Shown here in pieces: positions 15,877 through 24,388 of a stretch of 64,000 nt of DNA. The stretch comes from Bordetella parapertussis. Lineage in GTDB: Bacteria; Acidobacteriota; Terriglobia; Bryobacterales; Bryobacteraceae. Every line of letters starts with the position of its first letter. Within the stretch, counting starts at the first letter, position 1. Both the position numbers and the translations under genes were made by a program. The notes under the pieces were generated by a model. The model was not told where the DNA came from and searched no databases. It saw nothing but the letters and a program-made list of their open reading frames with translations. The DNA is taken from NCBI GenBank assembly GCA_943328975.2, contig CALQCC020000010.1, forward strand, positions 62,001-126,000. The letters run 5' to 3'.

Positions 15877-17693
15877 CAGGTTTGCGGAGCTTCTAGGAAT
15901 TGTAGCTCGTATAGGCGGCGATAGATGCCGCCTTGCGCGAGCAGTTCGTCGTGTTTCCCGATTTCCGCGATCTTGCCGCGGTCCAACACCACGATTTTGT
16001 CGGCGCGGCGCACGGTGGATAAACGATGCGCGATCACGATCACCGTGCGGTGCTCCATCAAGCGCTGCAGAGCTTCCTGGACCAGGCGTTCGGATTCGGT
16101 GTCGAGATGTGACGTGGCTTCGTCCAGGATCAGGATGGGCGCGTCTTTGAGTAACGCTCGCGCAATAGCGAGGCGTTGGCGCTGCCCCCCGCTGAGCTTA
16201 GTGCCGCGCTCGCCGATGATTGTTTCGTAGCCTTGCGGCATTTGTTCGATAAACTCTTCGGCCAGGGCGTCGCGCGCGGCTTGGCGGATCTGCTCCGGCG
16301 TAGCGTGGCGGCGTCCGTAACCGATGTTCGCGGCGACGGTATCGTTGAAGAGAAAGGTGTCTTGCGCGACGATGCTAATGTGATCCCGCAGCGAGGCCAT
16401 CTTTAGTTCGCGCAGATCGTGGCCGTCGATCCTGATGGAACCGGATACAACGTCGTAGAAGCGCGGAACCAAGTTAGCGAGCGTCGTCTTACCGGCCCCA
16501 CTGGAACCGACCAGTGCGACTACTTCGCCGGCTTTCACCTCGAGTGAGATGCCGTCGAGCACCGGCGATTCCGAGGTCGGGTATTGGAAATGCACGTCGT
16601 TGAACGCGATGGACTTCTTGAACTGCGCGAGCGTCACGGCGTGCGGCGACTCTTTGACCTGTTGATCGCCGTCGAGGTACTCAAATACTTTTTGCGAGGC
16701 TCCTAGCGCCTGCTGAAAGATATTGTGGATGCCGGTCAGGCGCTTCACGGGTTCGTACAGCATCAGCAGCGCAATCACGAAGCTCGTAAACTGGCCGGTG
16801 GTCATGGTGCCTGCGGTGATCTGCAACCGAGCGTAGGTGAGCAGCCCAACGATGGTCACTGCGCCGAAGAATTCGATCACCGGCGACGCGATGGCCTGCT
16901 GGGCAACGTAGCGAAGGTTACTATCCCGGAGGCGTTCGGCGCGGTCACGGAATCGGTTGGATTCTATTTCCTCTGCTCCGAAGGACTTAACAACTTGATG
17001 ACCCGCCAGCGTTTCCTGAAGCGCTTGATTTAGATCGGCGGCGGCGTCTTGCGCATGGCGCGTGGTGCCGCGAAGGCGTCGACCCAACTTCGCAGTGGGC
17101 ACCAGCACGAAGGGCAACACAGTGAGGCTCCCGATAGCGAGCTTCCAATCCGTCTGAACCACCACCGCGAGCAAGCCCACTGCGGTGAACGTCTGCCGCA
17201 GCAGGTCCGCCAGGATATGAGAAAGCGCGACCTGGATCTTCTCCAGGTCATTCATGATGGAGCTCATCACGCGGGCCGTGGAGTTGGCTTCGAAGAAGTG
17301 CGAATCCTGGTGCACGACGCGCTCGAAGACTTCTTGGCGTAGATCGGTGACGGCGGAAAATCCAACGTAGTTCACCAAGTAGTTCGCGAAGTAGTCGAAT
17401 AAGCCCTTGATGAGAAAGACCACCAGTATGGCGATGGCGACCATGGTCCACGCATCGTGGATGCCGGCAGGCATGAAGTTGTCGAGGTTGATCTGGCGGT
17501 TCCAGCCCGGGACGGTGAACAGGTGTATCGGGGCATCGGCCTGTTGAGGACTCAGCACGCGATCGAAGATGGGGCCGATGAGGAGCGCTGTAACCGCTTG
17601 CGCTGCCCCGACGCAGGCCATCAGCGCGACGGAGAGCAGGAGATGCCCGCTGTAAGGCCGCGAGTAGTTCAGCAGCCGGCGAAGTTCGCTCAT
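15876..17693 (-). CDS. ABC transporter ATP-binding/permease protein (MsbA-type lipid flippase)
   Basis: A 605-residue half-transporter with a six-helix membrane domain (about 1-330) fused to an ATPase domain. Walker A is GSSGAGKTTL, the signature is LSGGQRQRLAIARALL, Walker B is ILILDEATSHLD, and the switch histidine is in IAHRLSTV. The family flips lipid A-core or other lipid-linked molecules across the inner membrane. It is encoded with a GT9 glycosyltransferase, which fits LPS core assembly, but multidrug export cannot be excluded. It overlaps the GT9 gene by four bases. Confidence 0.9.
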   Translation of the reverse strand: MSELRRLLNYSRPYSGHLLLSVALMACVGAAQAVTALLIGPIFDRVLSPQQADAPIHLFTVPGWNRQINLDNFMPAGIHDAWTMVAIAILVVFLIKGLFDYFANYLVNYVGFSAVTDLRQEVFERVVHQDSHFFEANSTARVMSSIMNDLEKIQVALSHILADLLRQTFTAVGLLAVVVQTDWKLAIGSLTVLPFVLVPTAKLGRRLRGTTRHAQDAAADLNQALQETLAGHQVVKSFGAEEIESNRFRDRAERLRDSNLRYVAQQAIASPVIEFFGAVTIVGLLTYARLQITAGTMTTGQFTSFVIALLMLYEPVKRLTGIHNIFQQALGASQKVFEYLDGDQQVKESPHAVTLAQFKKSIAFNDVHFQYPTSESPVLDGISLEVKAGEVVALVGSSGAGKTTLANLVPRFYDVVSGSIRIDGHDLRELKMASLRDHISIVAQDTFLFNDTVAANIGYGRRHATPEQIRQAARDALAEEFIEQMPQGYETIIGERGTKLSGGQRQRLAIARALLKDAPILILDEATSHLDTESERLVQEALQRLMEHRTVIVIAHRLSTVRRADKIVVLDRGKIAEIGKHDELLAQGGIYRRLYELQFLEAPQT

Positions 17694-18598
17694 GCTTTCA
17701 CCCGCAGCGTTTCAGCCGCTGTGTTGACTTGCGCGATGGAGATGCCCGACATGCCTTCCGCTGAGGTTAACACTTGCGCTTCAGTACGCCACGGGGCCCA
17801 CGTTACAGGATTGCTCGGTCCGAAGAGAACGACCACCGGGATGCCGAACGCGGCGGCGATATGCGCAGGTCCACTGTCATTGCCGATGAAGAGCTGCGCT
17901 CCCGAGATGACGGATTTTACTTCAGAGATTGGCGCGTTGCGGTGGATGCGGAACTCGGAGAAGGGGCTCGGATCGTCGGCGGGACCAGAGAGGAAAACGG
18001 GTTCGAGGCCCGATTGTTTCAGTTGCCGCGCGACGGCAAGAAAGCGGTCGGGAGCCCACGTTTTTTCGACGGTGGATGCGAAGGGGTGGATCACTGCGTA
18101 GTTTGTAGTAGCTTCGTGCGGTGGTGCGAACAACTTGGCCCGCGGAATTTCCGTGCGAGGAACGCCGAGCCAGAACATCGCGGAGGCTAGATGCTCGGCG
18201 GTATGCACCGGGCGTTCCTGGCCCAGCGTTTGTTGCGCTCGGGGAATGCGCACGTTGTAGAGGAAGCTATAGGCGTGGTGAGCGAAGCCAGTTCGGATCG
18301 ACGCGCGCGAGGCGAGCGTGAGCCACATGCTGCGGGTGCCGCCGTGAAAGTTGAGGGCCATGCGCGGACGCCACTTCGATAGCGTCGCAGGGTCCGGTGG
18401 CAGCAGTTCCGCGATGTCCGGATTGCCTTCGAACACACCGCGAAAACGGTGTTCGACCACGACAGCGATTTCGAGATCCGGCCGGTAGGCCTTGAGCAGA
18501 GAAATGCTAGGCGTAGTAAGAACGCAGTCGCCGAGGGAGCGCAAGCGGATCACGGCGATCCGTGCACGATCCGGCAGGCGGTTTAGGACCGAGCCCAT
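17690..18598 (-). CDS. Glycosyltransferase family 9 (heptosyltransferase-like)
   Basis: A 302-residue cytoplasmic GT-B enzyme. The N-terminal strand RIAVIRLRSLGDCVLTTPSISLLK and the C-terminal donor motif FIGNDSGPAHIAAAFGIPVVVLFGPSNP are the hallmarks of family 9. Members add heptoses or related sugars to the LPS core. It is somewhat shorter than E. coli heptosyltransferases, mainly in the middle. It precedes the msbA-type flippase and follows the Trm112-like gene by 12 bases. Confidence 0.92.
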   Translation of the reverse strand: MGSVLNRLPDRARIAVIRLRSLGDCVLTTPSISLLKAYRPDLEIAVVVEHRFRGVFEGNPDIAELLPPDPATLSKWRPRMALNFHGGTRSMWLTLASRASIRTGFAHHAYSFLYNVRIPRAQQTLGQERPVHTAEHLASAMFWLGVPRTEIPRAKLFAPPHEATTNYAVIHPFASTVEKTWAPDRFLAVARQLKQSGLEPVFLSGPADDPSPFSEFRIHRNAPISEVKSVISGAQLFIGNDSGPAHIAAAFGIPVVVLFGPSNPVTWAPWRTEAQVLTSAEGMSGISIAQVNTAAETLRVKA

Positions 18599-18610
18599 TG
18601 GTGGTGTTGC

Positions 18611-18781
18611 TTATGCCTCAATACGCGCTTCGTCCACCAGCATCACGGGGATCTCGTCACGGATCGGATAGACGCGTTTGCACTCGACGCACTTCAAGCC
18701 GTTTCCGTCCGGCAGCAGGTTGACCGTAGCCTTGCACAGCGGGCAAACCAGGATGTCGAGCAGATCTTTACTGATGGCCAT
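18611..18781 (-). CDS. Trm112 family small zinc-ribbon-like protein
   Basis: A 56-residue protein starting at ATG 18779-18781. It shows DLLDILVCPLCKATVNL, then LKCVECKRVYPIRDEIPVML, which is the Trm112/UPF0434 (YcaR) pattern with two CxxC pairs. Both pairs are intact, so a metal site is likely. Bacterial members are often found with LPS and lipid-linked sugar genes. Here it opens the minus-strand run leading to GT9 and msbA, matching that context. Its precise role is unknown. Confidence 0.9.
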   Translation of the reverse strand: MAISKDLLDILVCPLCKATVNLLPDGNGLKCVECKRVYPIRDEIPVMLVDEARIEA

Positions 18782-18865
18782 AGGTACTTGTTAGTGTAGC
18801 AAGGGGTTCGCGCTCCGGCGGCAACTGATACACTCGGGAGGCCAAACGGGCCCAAGGACCAACGC

Positions 18866-19534
18866 ATGTGGACTGACACCGAATTACAGCATGAAGTCGA
18901 GAATGAGATCGGCTGGCAACTCAGCTCCGGCCTCAAGCAGATCAGCGTCGCGGTGAAAGCGGGAGCCATTGACTTAGCGGGCCACGTCGACAGCTTCTGG
19001 GAAAAATGCGCGGCGGAGCGTGCCGCTTGGTGCGTGGTTCACGTTCATCGTGTCACGAACGCGATTCGCGTGATTGTTCCTTTCGATAAGCAACGGGCCG
19101 ATGACGACATCGCGCTTGCCGCGATGGGCATCTTGGAATGGAACTGTCTGGTGCCGGGATCAGTTGAGGTCCAAGTGGCCGATGCGTTGGTGACGCTTAC
19201 GGGGATCGTCGAGCGGCATGAACAAAAAGAAGAGGCCGCAAGAGCGCTACAGACGCTGCCGGGGATCACCGGTGTCCGCAATGACATCGCCGTACAGCCG
19301 TCCGTCGGTTTGGGCGACGTCAAAGCACCCATCGAAGCAGCGTTGAGACGCAGCGCGCTAATCGATAGCAGTCACATCAAAGTGCAGGTGTTGCATGGAG
19401 CCGTAAGTCTACGCGGCATGGCCCGCTCGCGCGCGGAATACGAGGAAGCGATGAACGTCGCTTGGGCCGCTCCGGGTATCACCAAGGTCGAGGACCACAT
19501 CACCATCGGCGCGGTGAAGGGCGAACACAGCTGA
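18866..19534 (+). CDS. Triple BON-domain protein
   Basis: A 222-residue protein made of three BON units (about residues 3-72, 78-144 and 149-215), each with an alpha-beta pattern and a conserved G in GxVxS or GxA (AGHVDSFWEK, TGIVERHEQKE, RGMARSRAEYEE). BON domains occur in periplasmic proteins such as OsmY and are linked to envelope stress and lipid binding. No signal peptide is visible, so this one may be cytoplasmic, as in several acidobacterial and proteobacterial paralogues. It is transcribed alone, divergent from Trm112 across 84 bases. Confidence 0.9.
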   Translation: MWTDTELQHEVENEIGWQLSSGLKQISVAVKAGAIDLAGHVDSFWEKCAAERAAWCVVHVHRVTNAIRVIVPFDKQRADDDIALAAMGILEWNCLVPGSVEVQVADALVTLTGIVERHEQKEEAARALQTLPGITGVRNDIAVQPSVGLGDVKAPIEAALRRSALIDSSHIKVQVLHGAVSLRGMARSRAEYEEAMNVAWAAPGITKVEDHITIGAVKGEHS

Positions 19535-19569
19535 GCGGCGGACTGCGTTACTATCGGTCGGCCAAGTCC

Positions 19570-19827
19570 TCAGCAGTGGAACCGGCACGCCAGAATACGG
19601 ATCTTGTCCGGCAGAACTTGATAAACCAACCGGTCCTCTTGATTGATTCGCCGCGACCAGCATCCAGCTAGTTCGTGTTTCAGCGGTTCTGGCTTACCCA
19701 GGCCTGTGAATGGTTCCTTCTGGATCTCACGAATAAGGCGGATGATACGGAGTGCTTGCGCGCGATCCTTCTCTACCCACCAAGCTAGATCCTCGAAAGC
19801 CGAGGTATCAAATTCCAAGTTTCGCAA
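19570..19827 (-). CDS. YoeB-type toxin of a type II toxin-antitoxin pair (C-terminal catalytic Tyr replaced)
   Basis: An 85-residue Txe/YoeB family protein. The family pattern is clear: AFEDLAWWVEKD, then PFTGLGKPEPLKHELAGCWSRRI and RLVYQV. In E. coli YoeB the mRNA-cleaving residues are E46, R65, H83 and Y84; here the E and R equivalents are kept, but the protein ends FHC, so the terminal tyrosine is a cysteine (TGC). The start is one of several in-frame TTG codons (19839, 19827 or 19818); 19827 gives the usual RNLEFD beginning. It overlaps the antitoxin gene upstream. Confidence 0.88.
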   Translation of the reverse strand: MRNLEFDTSAFEDLAWWVEKDRAQALRIIRLIREIQKEPFTGLGKPEPLKHELAGCWSRRINQEDRLVYQVLPDKIRILACRFHC

Positions 19828-20017
19828 CGACCGCCTCAATGGAGAGCCCGTCTGTGCGTTCTTTCGCCGCGAGCAAGCGTTGCTTCATCGTCTCAGACTT
19901 AAGCAGGTGTGCCGTTTCGCGCTCCGACGCAATCTCGCGCCAGAGGTTGATAGGAACGATGACCGCCGTCGGTTCTCCATCTTCGTTGGAGACCACTTGG
20001 ATTTCGGTATCTAGCAC
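19808..20017 (-). CDS. Antitoxin of the YoeB-type pair (Phd/YefM-like)
   Basis: A 69-residue protein read from a GTG start at 20015-20017. The first half (IQVVSNEDGEPTAVIVPINLWREI) fits the DNA-binding N-terminal part of Phd/YefM-like antitoxins, and the helical C-terminal half would wrap the toxin. It precedes the toxin and overlaps it, the usual order for such pairs. Autorepression is expected, but no operator can be placed in the 36-base upstream gap. It is a little shorter than typical YefM. Confidence 0.75.
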   Translation of the reverse strand: MLDTEIQVVSNEDGEPTAVIVPINLWREIASERETAHLLKSETMKQRLLAAKERTDGLSIEAVVAKLGI

Positions 20018-20053
20018 AACTTCAGTTTACCTCTGCTTTAAGGAACCAGGAAG

Positions 20054-21046
20054 CTACTTCGCCTTGACGTGTTTCTCCAGCATCTTGCGGCGCACCACGC
20101 CGCCGTAGACGTTGCCATGCGAATCTACGCCGACGGCTTCCGCTCCGCTGTGATCTTCGGTCGTCGACTCCAAGTCTTCGATGAACGCAGTCACTTTACC
20201 GGTCTTCGCGCTACCGATGCGGATGCCTTTCTTCCAGCCAGGTTCGTCGGGACCCCAAGATTCAGAATCGGCCACGTAGAGCGTATCGTCCTGGGAGATG
20301 AACAGTCCGCTGGGGCGACCGAACTGGCGCCATTCGGTAAGGAAGCGACCTTCTTGATCCAGGATCTGAATGCGGTTGTTGCCGCGGTCGGCGACGAAGA
20401 GGCGGCCTCGCGAGTCGAAGGCGAGGTTGTGCGGACCCATAAACTCTCCAGGGTTGCGGCCCTTCTTGCCGATGATCTTGAGCAGCTTGCCGTCCTTGGA
20501 AAATTTCATGATGCGCGAGTTGCCGTAGCTGGGCGCGTGGCCTTCACTGATGAAGATGTCGCCGTTGGAGGCGATCGCCACGGACGTGGGCTGATCGAAA
20601 ACGTCGGGACCAGCGCCTGTTGCTCCAGCCTTGCCCAGGGTCATCAGGAGCTTGCCTTCTTTGGTGAACTTGAAAACCTGGTTGCCCTTGCCGCCGTCCA
20701 CCTGTGCGTCGCTGATCCAAACATTTCCGTCCTTCTCAATCGTGAAAGCATGCGGGAAATTAAACAGGCCCGAGCCCCACGTGTTCACGAGCTTGCCCGC
20801 TGGGTTGTACACCAGCACCGCTGGCTCTTTGCGACCGGCGCAGGAATTTTCGTTGCAGCGTCCCAGAACATACAGGTTGCCGTCGGGCCCCTCCAGCGCG
20901 CCCGTGATTGCAGGCCACGTCATGCCCTTCGGTAGTTCGGCCCAGTCCCGCAGCGTGCTATAGGGGTTGGGTAGGTTGTTGTTGAGATAGGGATCGTTGA
21001 CCTGCGCGCAGAGCATCGCGGCAGTGAAGAACAAGATGGAACGCAT
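20054..21046 (-). CDS. Secreted NHL-repeat beta-propeller protein
   Basis: A 330-residue protein from the ATG at 21046, chosen because a GGAGG-type ribosome site precedes it and a signal peptide (RSILFFTAAMLCAQ) follows directly. NHL repeats recur through the protein: FNFPHAFTIEKDGNVWISD, DQPTSVAIASNGDIFISEG, GPHNLAFDSRGRLFVADRGNNRIQI and RPSGLFISQDDTLYVADS. The arrangement resembles bacterial relatives of peptidyl-alpha-hydroxyglycine lyase, but catalytic identity is not proven. It is likely periplasmic or surface-located. It reads in the same direction as the small secreted protein upstream. Confidence 0.82.
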   Translation of the reverse strand: MRSILFFTAAMLCAQVNDPYLNNNLPNPYSTLRDWAELPKGMTWPAITGALEGPDGNLYVLGRCNENSCAGRKEPAVLVYNPAGKLVNTWGSGLFNFPHAFTIEKDGNVWISDAQVDGGKGNQVFKFTKEGKLLMTLGKAGATGAGPDVFDQPTSVAIASNGDIFISEGHAPSYGNSRIMKFSKDGKLLKIIGKKGRNPGEFMGPHNLAFDSRGRLFVADRGNNRIQILDQEGRFLTEWRQFGRPSGLFISQDDTLYVADSESWGPDEPGWKKGIRIGSAKTGKVTAFIEDLESTTEDHSGAEAVGVDSHGNVYGGVVRRKMLEKHVKAK

Positions 21047-21110
21047 CGGGGCGGGCCTCCTCCCTAACAATCTAGCAGTGAGGCCCGTCCGGTGTTGGCG
21101 CGACGTGACT

Positions 21111-21548
21111 CTACTTCAGGACCCCCGTCAGCAGAGCGGTTCCGCCCGCGTCGCTCACCACGACGATGTCGCCGGCCTTCGCTTGCGGGACCAGATCGCC
21201 ATCGTTTGTGTTCACGTCAATCTCGCCCGTATGCAGTGCCAGCGTCAGACTGCCCGCGGGGATGGAAGTGGTGCCGCGCATTAACGCCACGTTCAACTTC
21301 GTGCCATCGGGTAGATTAACGTCCTCTACTTCCACGCTGAAGTTGCTCGACGTGCCGCGGCTGCGGAAACGGGCGCTGCCTTCGGGGACTACTCCGCTGA
21401 TCGCGCCGCCGGTCAAGCGGGTTTGAATCCGAAGCTCCTGCACCTTGCCGCTCGCGGCGGTCGCAGGCGCGGGGTTTATCAGCGCAAGGCCGGTCAACGA
21501 TGCGACGGAAACGGCGGCTGCCAGTGTGATGGTTTTCAAGAATTGCAT
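21111..21548 (-). CDS. Small secreted protein of unknown function
   Basis: A 145-residue protein from the ATG at 21546-21548, which has an AGGAG site just upstream. A signal peptide (FLKTITLAAAVSVASLTG, cut near ATAA) is clear. The mature part looks all-beta, with pattern RTQTRLTGGAISGVVPEGSARF... that recurs in acidobacterial exported proteins, and it ends with GGTALLTGVLK. I do not recognise a named domain. Three tandem 11-base repeats lie 80-110 bases upstream (21629-21661), suggesting that expression is controlled by a response regulator. Confidence 0.75.
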   Translation of the reverse strand: MQFLKTITLAAAVSVASLTGLALINPAPATAASGKVQELRIQTRLTGGAISGVVPEGSARFRSRGTSSNFSVEVEDVNLPDGTKLNVALMRGTTSIPAGSLTLALHTGEIDVNTNDGDLVPQAKAGDIVVVSDAGGTALLTGVLK

Positions 21549-21628
21549 TCTACTTCTCCTTTTGTGTTGCCCCTCTGGGGGCTCTGCAAAGGAGAGCTTC
21601 ATCGCCCGCGCAACGTAACGGGGGTTCC

Positions 21629-21661
21629 TGTCAAGAAAATGTCAAGAAGTTGTAAATGGCG
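21629..21661. promoter_or_regulatory. Three tandem 11-base direct repeats, PhoB/OmpR-type box candidate
   Basis: TGTCAAGAAAA (21629-21639), TGTCAAGAAGT (21640-21650) and a weaker TGTAAATGGCG (21651-21661) follow each other at exactly 11-base spacing, about one helical turn. Direct repeats with a TGTCA core and 11-base period are the form of PhoB-family sites. They lie upstream of the minus-strand secreted protein at 21111-21548. On the minus strand the same bases read TTGACA twice, so a -35 function is an alternative. Confidence 0.5.
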
Positions 21662-21673
21662 TGTGAAGTTTAC

Positions 21674-21997
21674 TTACTTAGGACTTGCCAGGCGGCCCAC
21701 GATTTGGTCTGCGGCCACTTTCGTGACCAGGAGTTCGTGCGGCTGCGTGTTCGTGCCTACGTAGAAGTACACAGGAATCTTGATGTCGAGGTCCCTCTTC
21801 TCGATCTTATGGCCGTCGACGATGAGATCGATGGTGTAGCGCTGTTTAGTGATGTCGGTGGACTTCAGCGCGATCTCCACTCCGGGCAGCACCTTGATGG
21901 ACTCGCTACGCTTGAAGATAGTGAACTCGGTAATGTCGCGGGTGGTCTGCGCAACGAGTGTCACGGCCAGGAAGAGGATTGCTAGGGCTGTTTTCAT
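21674..21997 (-). CDS. Small secreted protein of unknown function
   Basis: A 107-residue protein with a clean signal peptide (KTALAILFLAVTLVAQ). The mature part is about 90 residues, rich in beta-prone sequence (KRYTIDLIVDGHKIEKRDL). I recognise no domain. It sits 18 bases downstream of the M13 peptidase's stop on the opposite side of the map, that is, upstream of that gene in the transcript direction is nothing but this gene's own start region. It may be co-transcribed with its minus-strand neighbours, with gaps of 18 and 125 bases. Confidence 0.65.
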   Translation of the reverse strand: MKTALAILFLAVTLVAQTTRDITEFTIFKRSESIKVLPGVEIALKSTDITKQRYTIDLIVDGHKIEKRDLDIKIPVYFYVGTNTQPHELLVTKVAADQIVGRLASPK

Positions 21998-22015
21998 GGT
22001 TTTACCAAAATGTGT

Positions 22016-24022
22016 TTACCAAACTCTGCACGCCGGGCCCTTGACCATGGATTGGTTGGGGCGGCAGGCGTAGGCTTTCGCGAACTCGGGCATGTTGGAG
22101 ACGACGCCGTTGACACGGAACTCGGCCGGTGAATGCGGATCGGTTTGGGCGCGAAGGCGGAGGCTTTCTTCGGTTATGTTCTGGCACCATACTTGCGCCC
22201 AGCCCAGGAAGAGGCGTTGCTCGGCGGTGAAGCCGTCGATCTTCGCGGGTTCTTTCCCGGCCAGCGTTTCCATCAGCGCCATGTGTGCGATCTTCAAGCC
22301 GCCGTTGTCGGCCGTATTTTCGCCCAGCGTGAGTTTGCCGTTGAGGTTTACGCCCGCCACGGGGCTGAAGCCCGAATATTGATCGACAATGCAGTCGGCT
22401 CGCTCGCCGAAGGCCTTGGCGTCCGCTTCGGTCCACCAATCGCGCAAGTTGCCGTCGCCGTCGAACTGGCGGCCTTGATCGTCGAAGCCATGTGTAAGCT
22501 CGTGGCCGATGACGGCGCCGATGCCACCGAAGTTGATCGCGTCATCCGCGGCGTTGTCGTAAAACGGAGGCTGCAAAATGCCGGCCGGGAAGTTAATGTC
22601 GTTGGCTCCCGCGTCGTAATACGCATTCACGGTCGGCTGGCTCATGTGCCACTCGGTCTTGTCGATTGGCTGGCCGATCTTGGCGAGTTGCCGCGCCAAC
22701 TCCGCCGTACTGGCTCGCGAGGAGTTGCCGTACGCGTCGTCACGGGCCACTAGGACTTGCGCGTAAGTCTGCCACTTGGCTTGGTTCCCGATCTTGTTCG
22801 TAATCTTGTGCAGCTTCTCGATGGCTTTGGTCTTGGTCTCAGCGGTCATCCAGTCGAGGGCCGCGATGTCCTTCTCCATGGCGCGTTCCAACGCCACCAC
22901 CATCTCTTGCGTGCGACGCGCGCCTTCGGCTCCTAACGTGCGCTCAATGAACTTCTGTCCCAGCGCGTCGGGAAGTTGCGCATCCGTGAGGTCGACGCAG
23001 ACTTTCCAGCGGGCTCGCATTTTCTTGGAACCGCGCAGCGTCTTGTCGTAAAAGTTGAAGTGCTCCTGTTGAATGGCGGCGTTGAGTACCGTAGTGTTGC
23101 TGTTCACCAGGACCCATGAGAGGTAGCTCTTGATGTTATCCAGCGGCTGGTCGTTCAGCATCTTCCCGAAGGCTTGCACGAATTCGGGCACGGCGACATT
23201 GAGGCTGCCGAATTGCGGTGCCCCAAGACCGGCGAAGAACGTTGCCCAATCGAAGTTGGGTGCCAGCGCCTTGAGTTGTTCGACGGTGAGCTTGTGATAG
23301 ACCTTCTCTGGATCGCGACGGTCTACACGGTCCATCGAGCCCTGCGCCAGCGCGGTTTCAATCGCCATCGTTGCCGTGGCGTTGCGTTGCGCCACTGCTG
23401 GTTCCTGTCCCAACAGCACAAAGATGCGTTGCAGGTGCGCGAGGTATTGGTCGCGAATCTCCACCGACTTCTGATCGGTCTTCAAGTAGTAGTCACGGTC
23501 CGGCAAGCCGAGGCCGCCTTGATCCATCCCGGCGATCATGTTCGCCGAGTCTTTCGCGTCTTGCTCGGAAGAGAAGTTGAAGAACGGAACCGCTCCCAGC
23601 TTGAACATGGTGACGATCAACTCTGTGAGCGCAGGTTTGTTGTCGATCACGGCGATGCGATTGAGGTCGCGTTGGAACGTATCCATGGAGCGGCGATTCT
23701 GCACTTCTTCGTTCATGCAAGCGGCGTAGAAGTCGCCGATCTTCTGCTCGATTGCCGTGCGCTCGGGGCGTGCGGCGGACGCGGCTTCCAGAACGTTTTG
23801 CAGCAGCGTCCGGTTGCGGTCTTGTAGAGCATCGAAGCGTCCCCAACGCGGGACATCACCGGGGATCGGATTCGCGGCCTGCCAACCACCGCACGCGAAT
23901 TGATAGAAGTTGCCGCACGGGTCGACGGCGCGGTTGAGCGAGAGGATGTCGAAGCCGGATTGGGCGAAGGCCGTCGCGGCGGTGAGGCAAAGTGCAGTTC
24001 GCAATACGGAGACGGCGCGCAT
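22016..24022 (-). CDS. M13 family zinc metallopeptidase (neprilysin/PepO-like)
   Basis: A 668-residue peptidase with a signal peptide (first 21 residues, ending FAQS). The zinc-binding helix is VIGHELTHGFDD (HELTH at 507-511), and the third ligand region is GENTADNGG (E568, with D572). NAYYDAGANDINFPAGI is the substrate-binding block shared by neprilysins. M13 enzymes cut oligopeptides outside the cytoplasm. Length and domain order match bacterial PepO-type enzymes. It is followed by a small monoheme protein gene on the same strand. Confidence 0.95.
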   Translation of the reverse strand: MRAVSVLRTALCLTAATAFAQSGFDILSLNRAVDPCGNFYQFACGGWQAANPIPGDVPRWGRFDALQDRNRTLLQNVLEAASAARPERTAIEQKIGDFYAACMNEEVQNRRSMDTFQRDLNRIAVIDNKPALTELIVTMFKLGAVPFFNFSSEQDAKDSANMIAGMDQGGLGLPDRDYYLKTDQKSVEIRDQYLAHLQRIFVLLGQEPAVAQRNATATMAIETALAQGSMDRVDRRDPEKVYHKLTVEQLKALAPNFDWATFFAGLGAPQFGSLNVAVPEFVQAFGKMLNDQPLDNIKSYLSWVLVNSNTTVLNAAIQQEHFNFYDKTLRGSKKMRARWKVCVDLTDAQLPDALGQKFIERTLGAEGARRTQEMVVALERAMEKDIAALDWMTAETKTKAIEKLHKITNKIGNQAKWQTYAQVLVARDDAYGNSSRASTAELARQLAKIGQPIDKTEWHMSQPTVNAYYDAGANDINFPAGILQPPFYDNAADDAINFGGIGAVIGHELTHGFDDQGRQFDGDGNLRDWWTEADAKAFGERADCIVDQYSGFSPVAGVNLNGKLTLGENTADNGGLKIAHMALMETLAGKEPAKIDGFTAEQRLFLGWAQVWCQNITEESLRLRAQTDPHSPAEFRVNGVVSNMPEFAKAYACRPNQSMVKGPACRVW

Positions 24023-24026
24023 TCCC

Positions 24027-24350
24027 CTATTGTATGTTGGCCGGCTGCGCCTCTACGCGCAGTTGTTTCGGCTTGGCCGGCTCCACCGATTTGGGCTTGG
24101 CCGGTTCCGGAGGAGTCGGTGGCTCGGGGGACTCGTAGCCCTCAAACGAGTGATTGTGTTCCGCGTAGTATTTGCCCGCCTCGTTGAGCGCGAACAAATC
24201 TCCGCTGGGGTGGCAGAAGTCGCACTCCTTGCGTTCCTTTTCGGTGTACTCGGGGAGCGCGGAGAGCGGCTGCGGACTGAGCGCTAAGCCTCCTGCGAGG
24301 ATGGTGGCGAAGACGAATGCGGATAAGCTGAGATTTCTCCACGGACTCAT
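24027..24350 (-). CDS. Small secreted protein with a single CXXCH heme site
   Basis: A 107-residue protein from the ATG at 24348-24350, chosen because a signal peptide (LSLSAFVFATILAGGLALS) follows. The mature part has one CDFCH motif near residue 44, which would bind one c-type heme. A proline-rich tail with repeats of the type PAKPK ends the protein. It looks like a minimal monoheme cytochrome or a heme-carrying tether. It is preceded by the exonuclease-family gene and followed by the M13 peptidase, with no obvious functional link. Confidence 0.7.
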   Translation of the reverse strand: MSPWRNLSLSAFVFATILAGGLALSPQPLSALPEYTEKERKECDFCHPSGDLFALNEAGKYYAEHNHSFEGYESPEPPTPPEPAKPKSVEPAKPKQLRVEAQPANIQ

Positions 24351-24388
24351 ATCTCTATTCCGAGCAATCGAATCGCCACGCGAAGAAC

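Noticed and set aside
21629-21661. Double TTGACA on the minus strand as a standard -35
   Set aside because: No -10 box lies 16-18 bases beyond either copy; the 11-base periodicity fits a regulator site better.
22003-22026. Direct repeat TTTACCAAA ahead of the M13 peptidase stop
   Set aside because: Only nine bases long, AT-rich and partly coding; likely chance.
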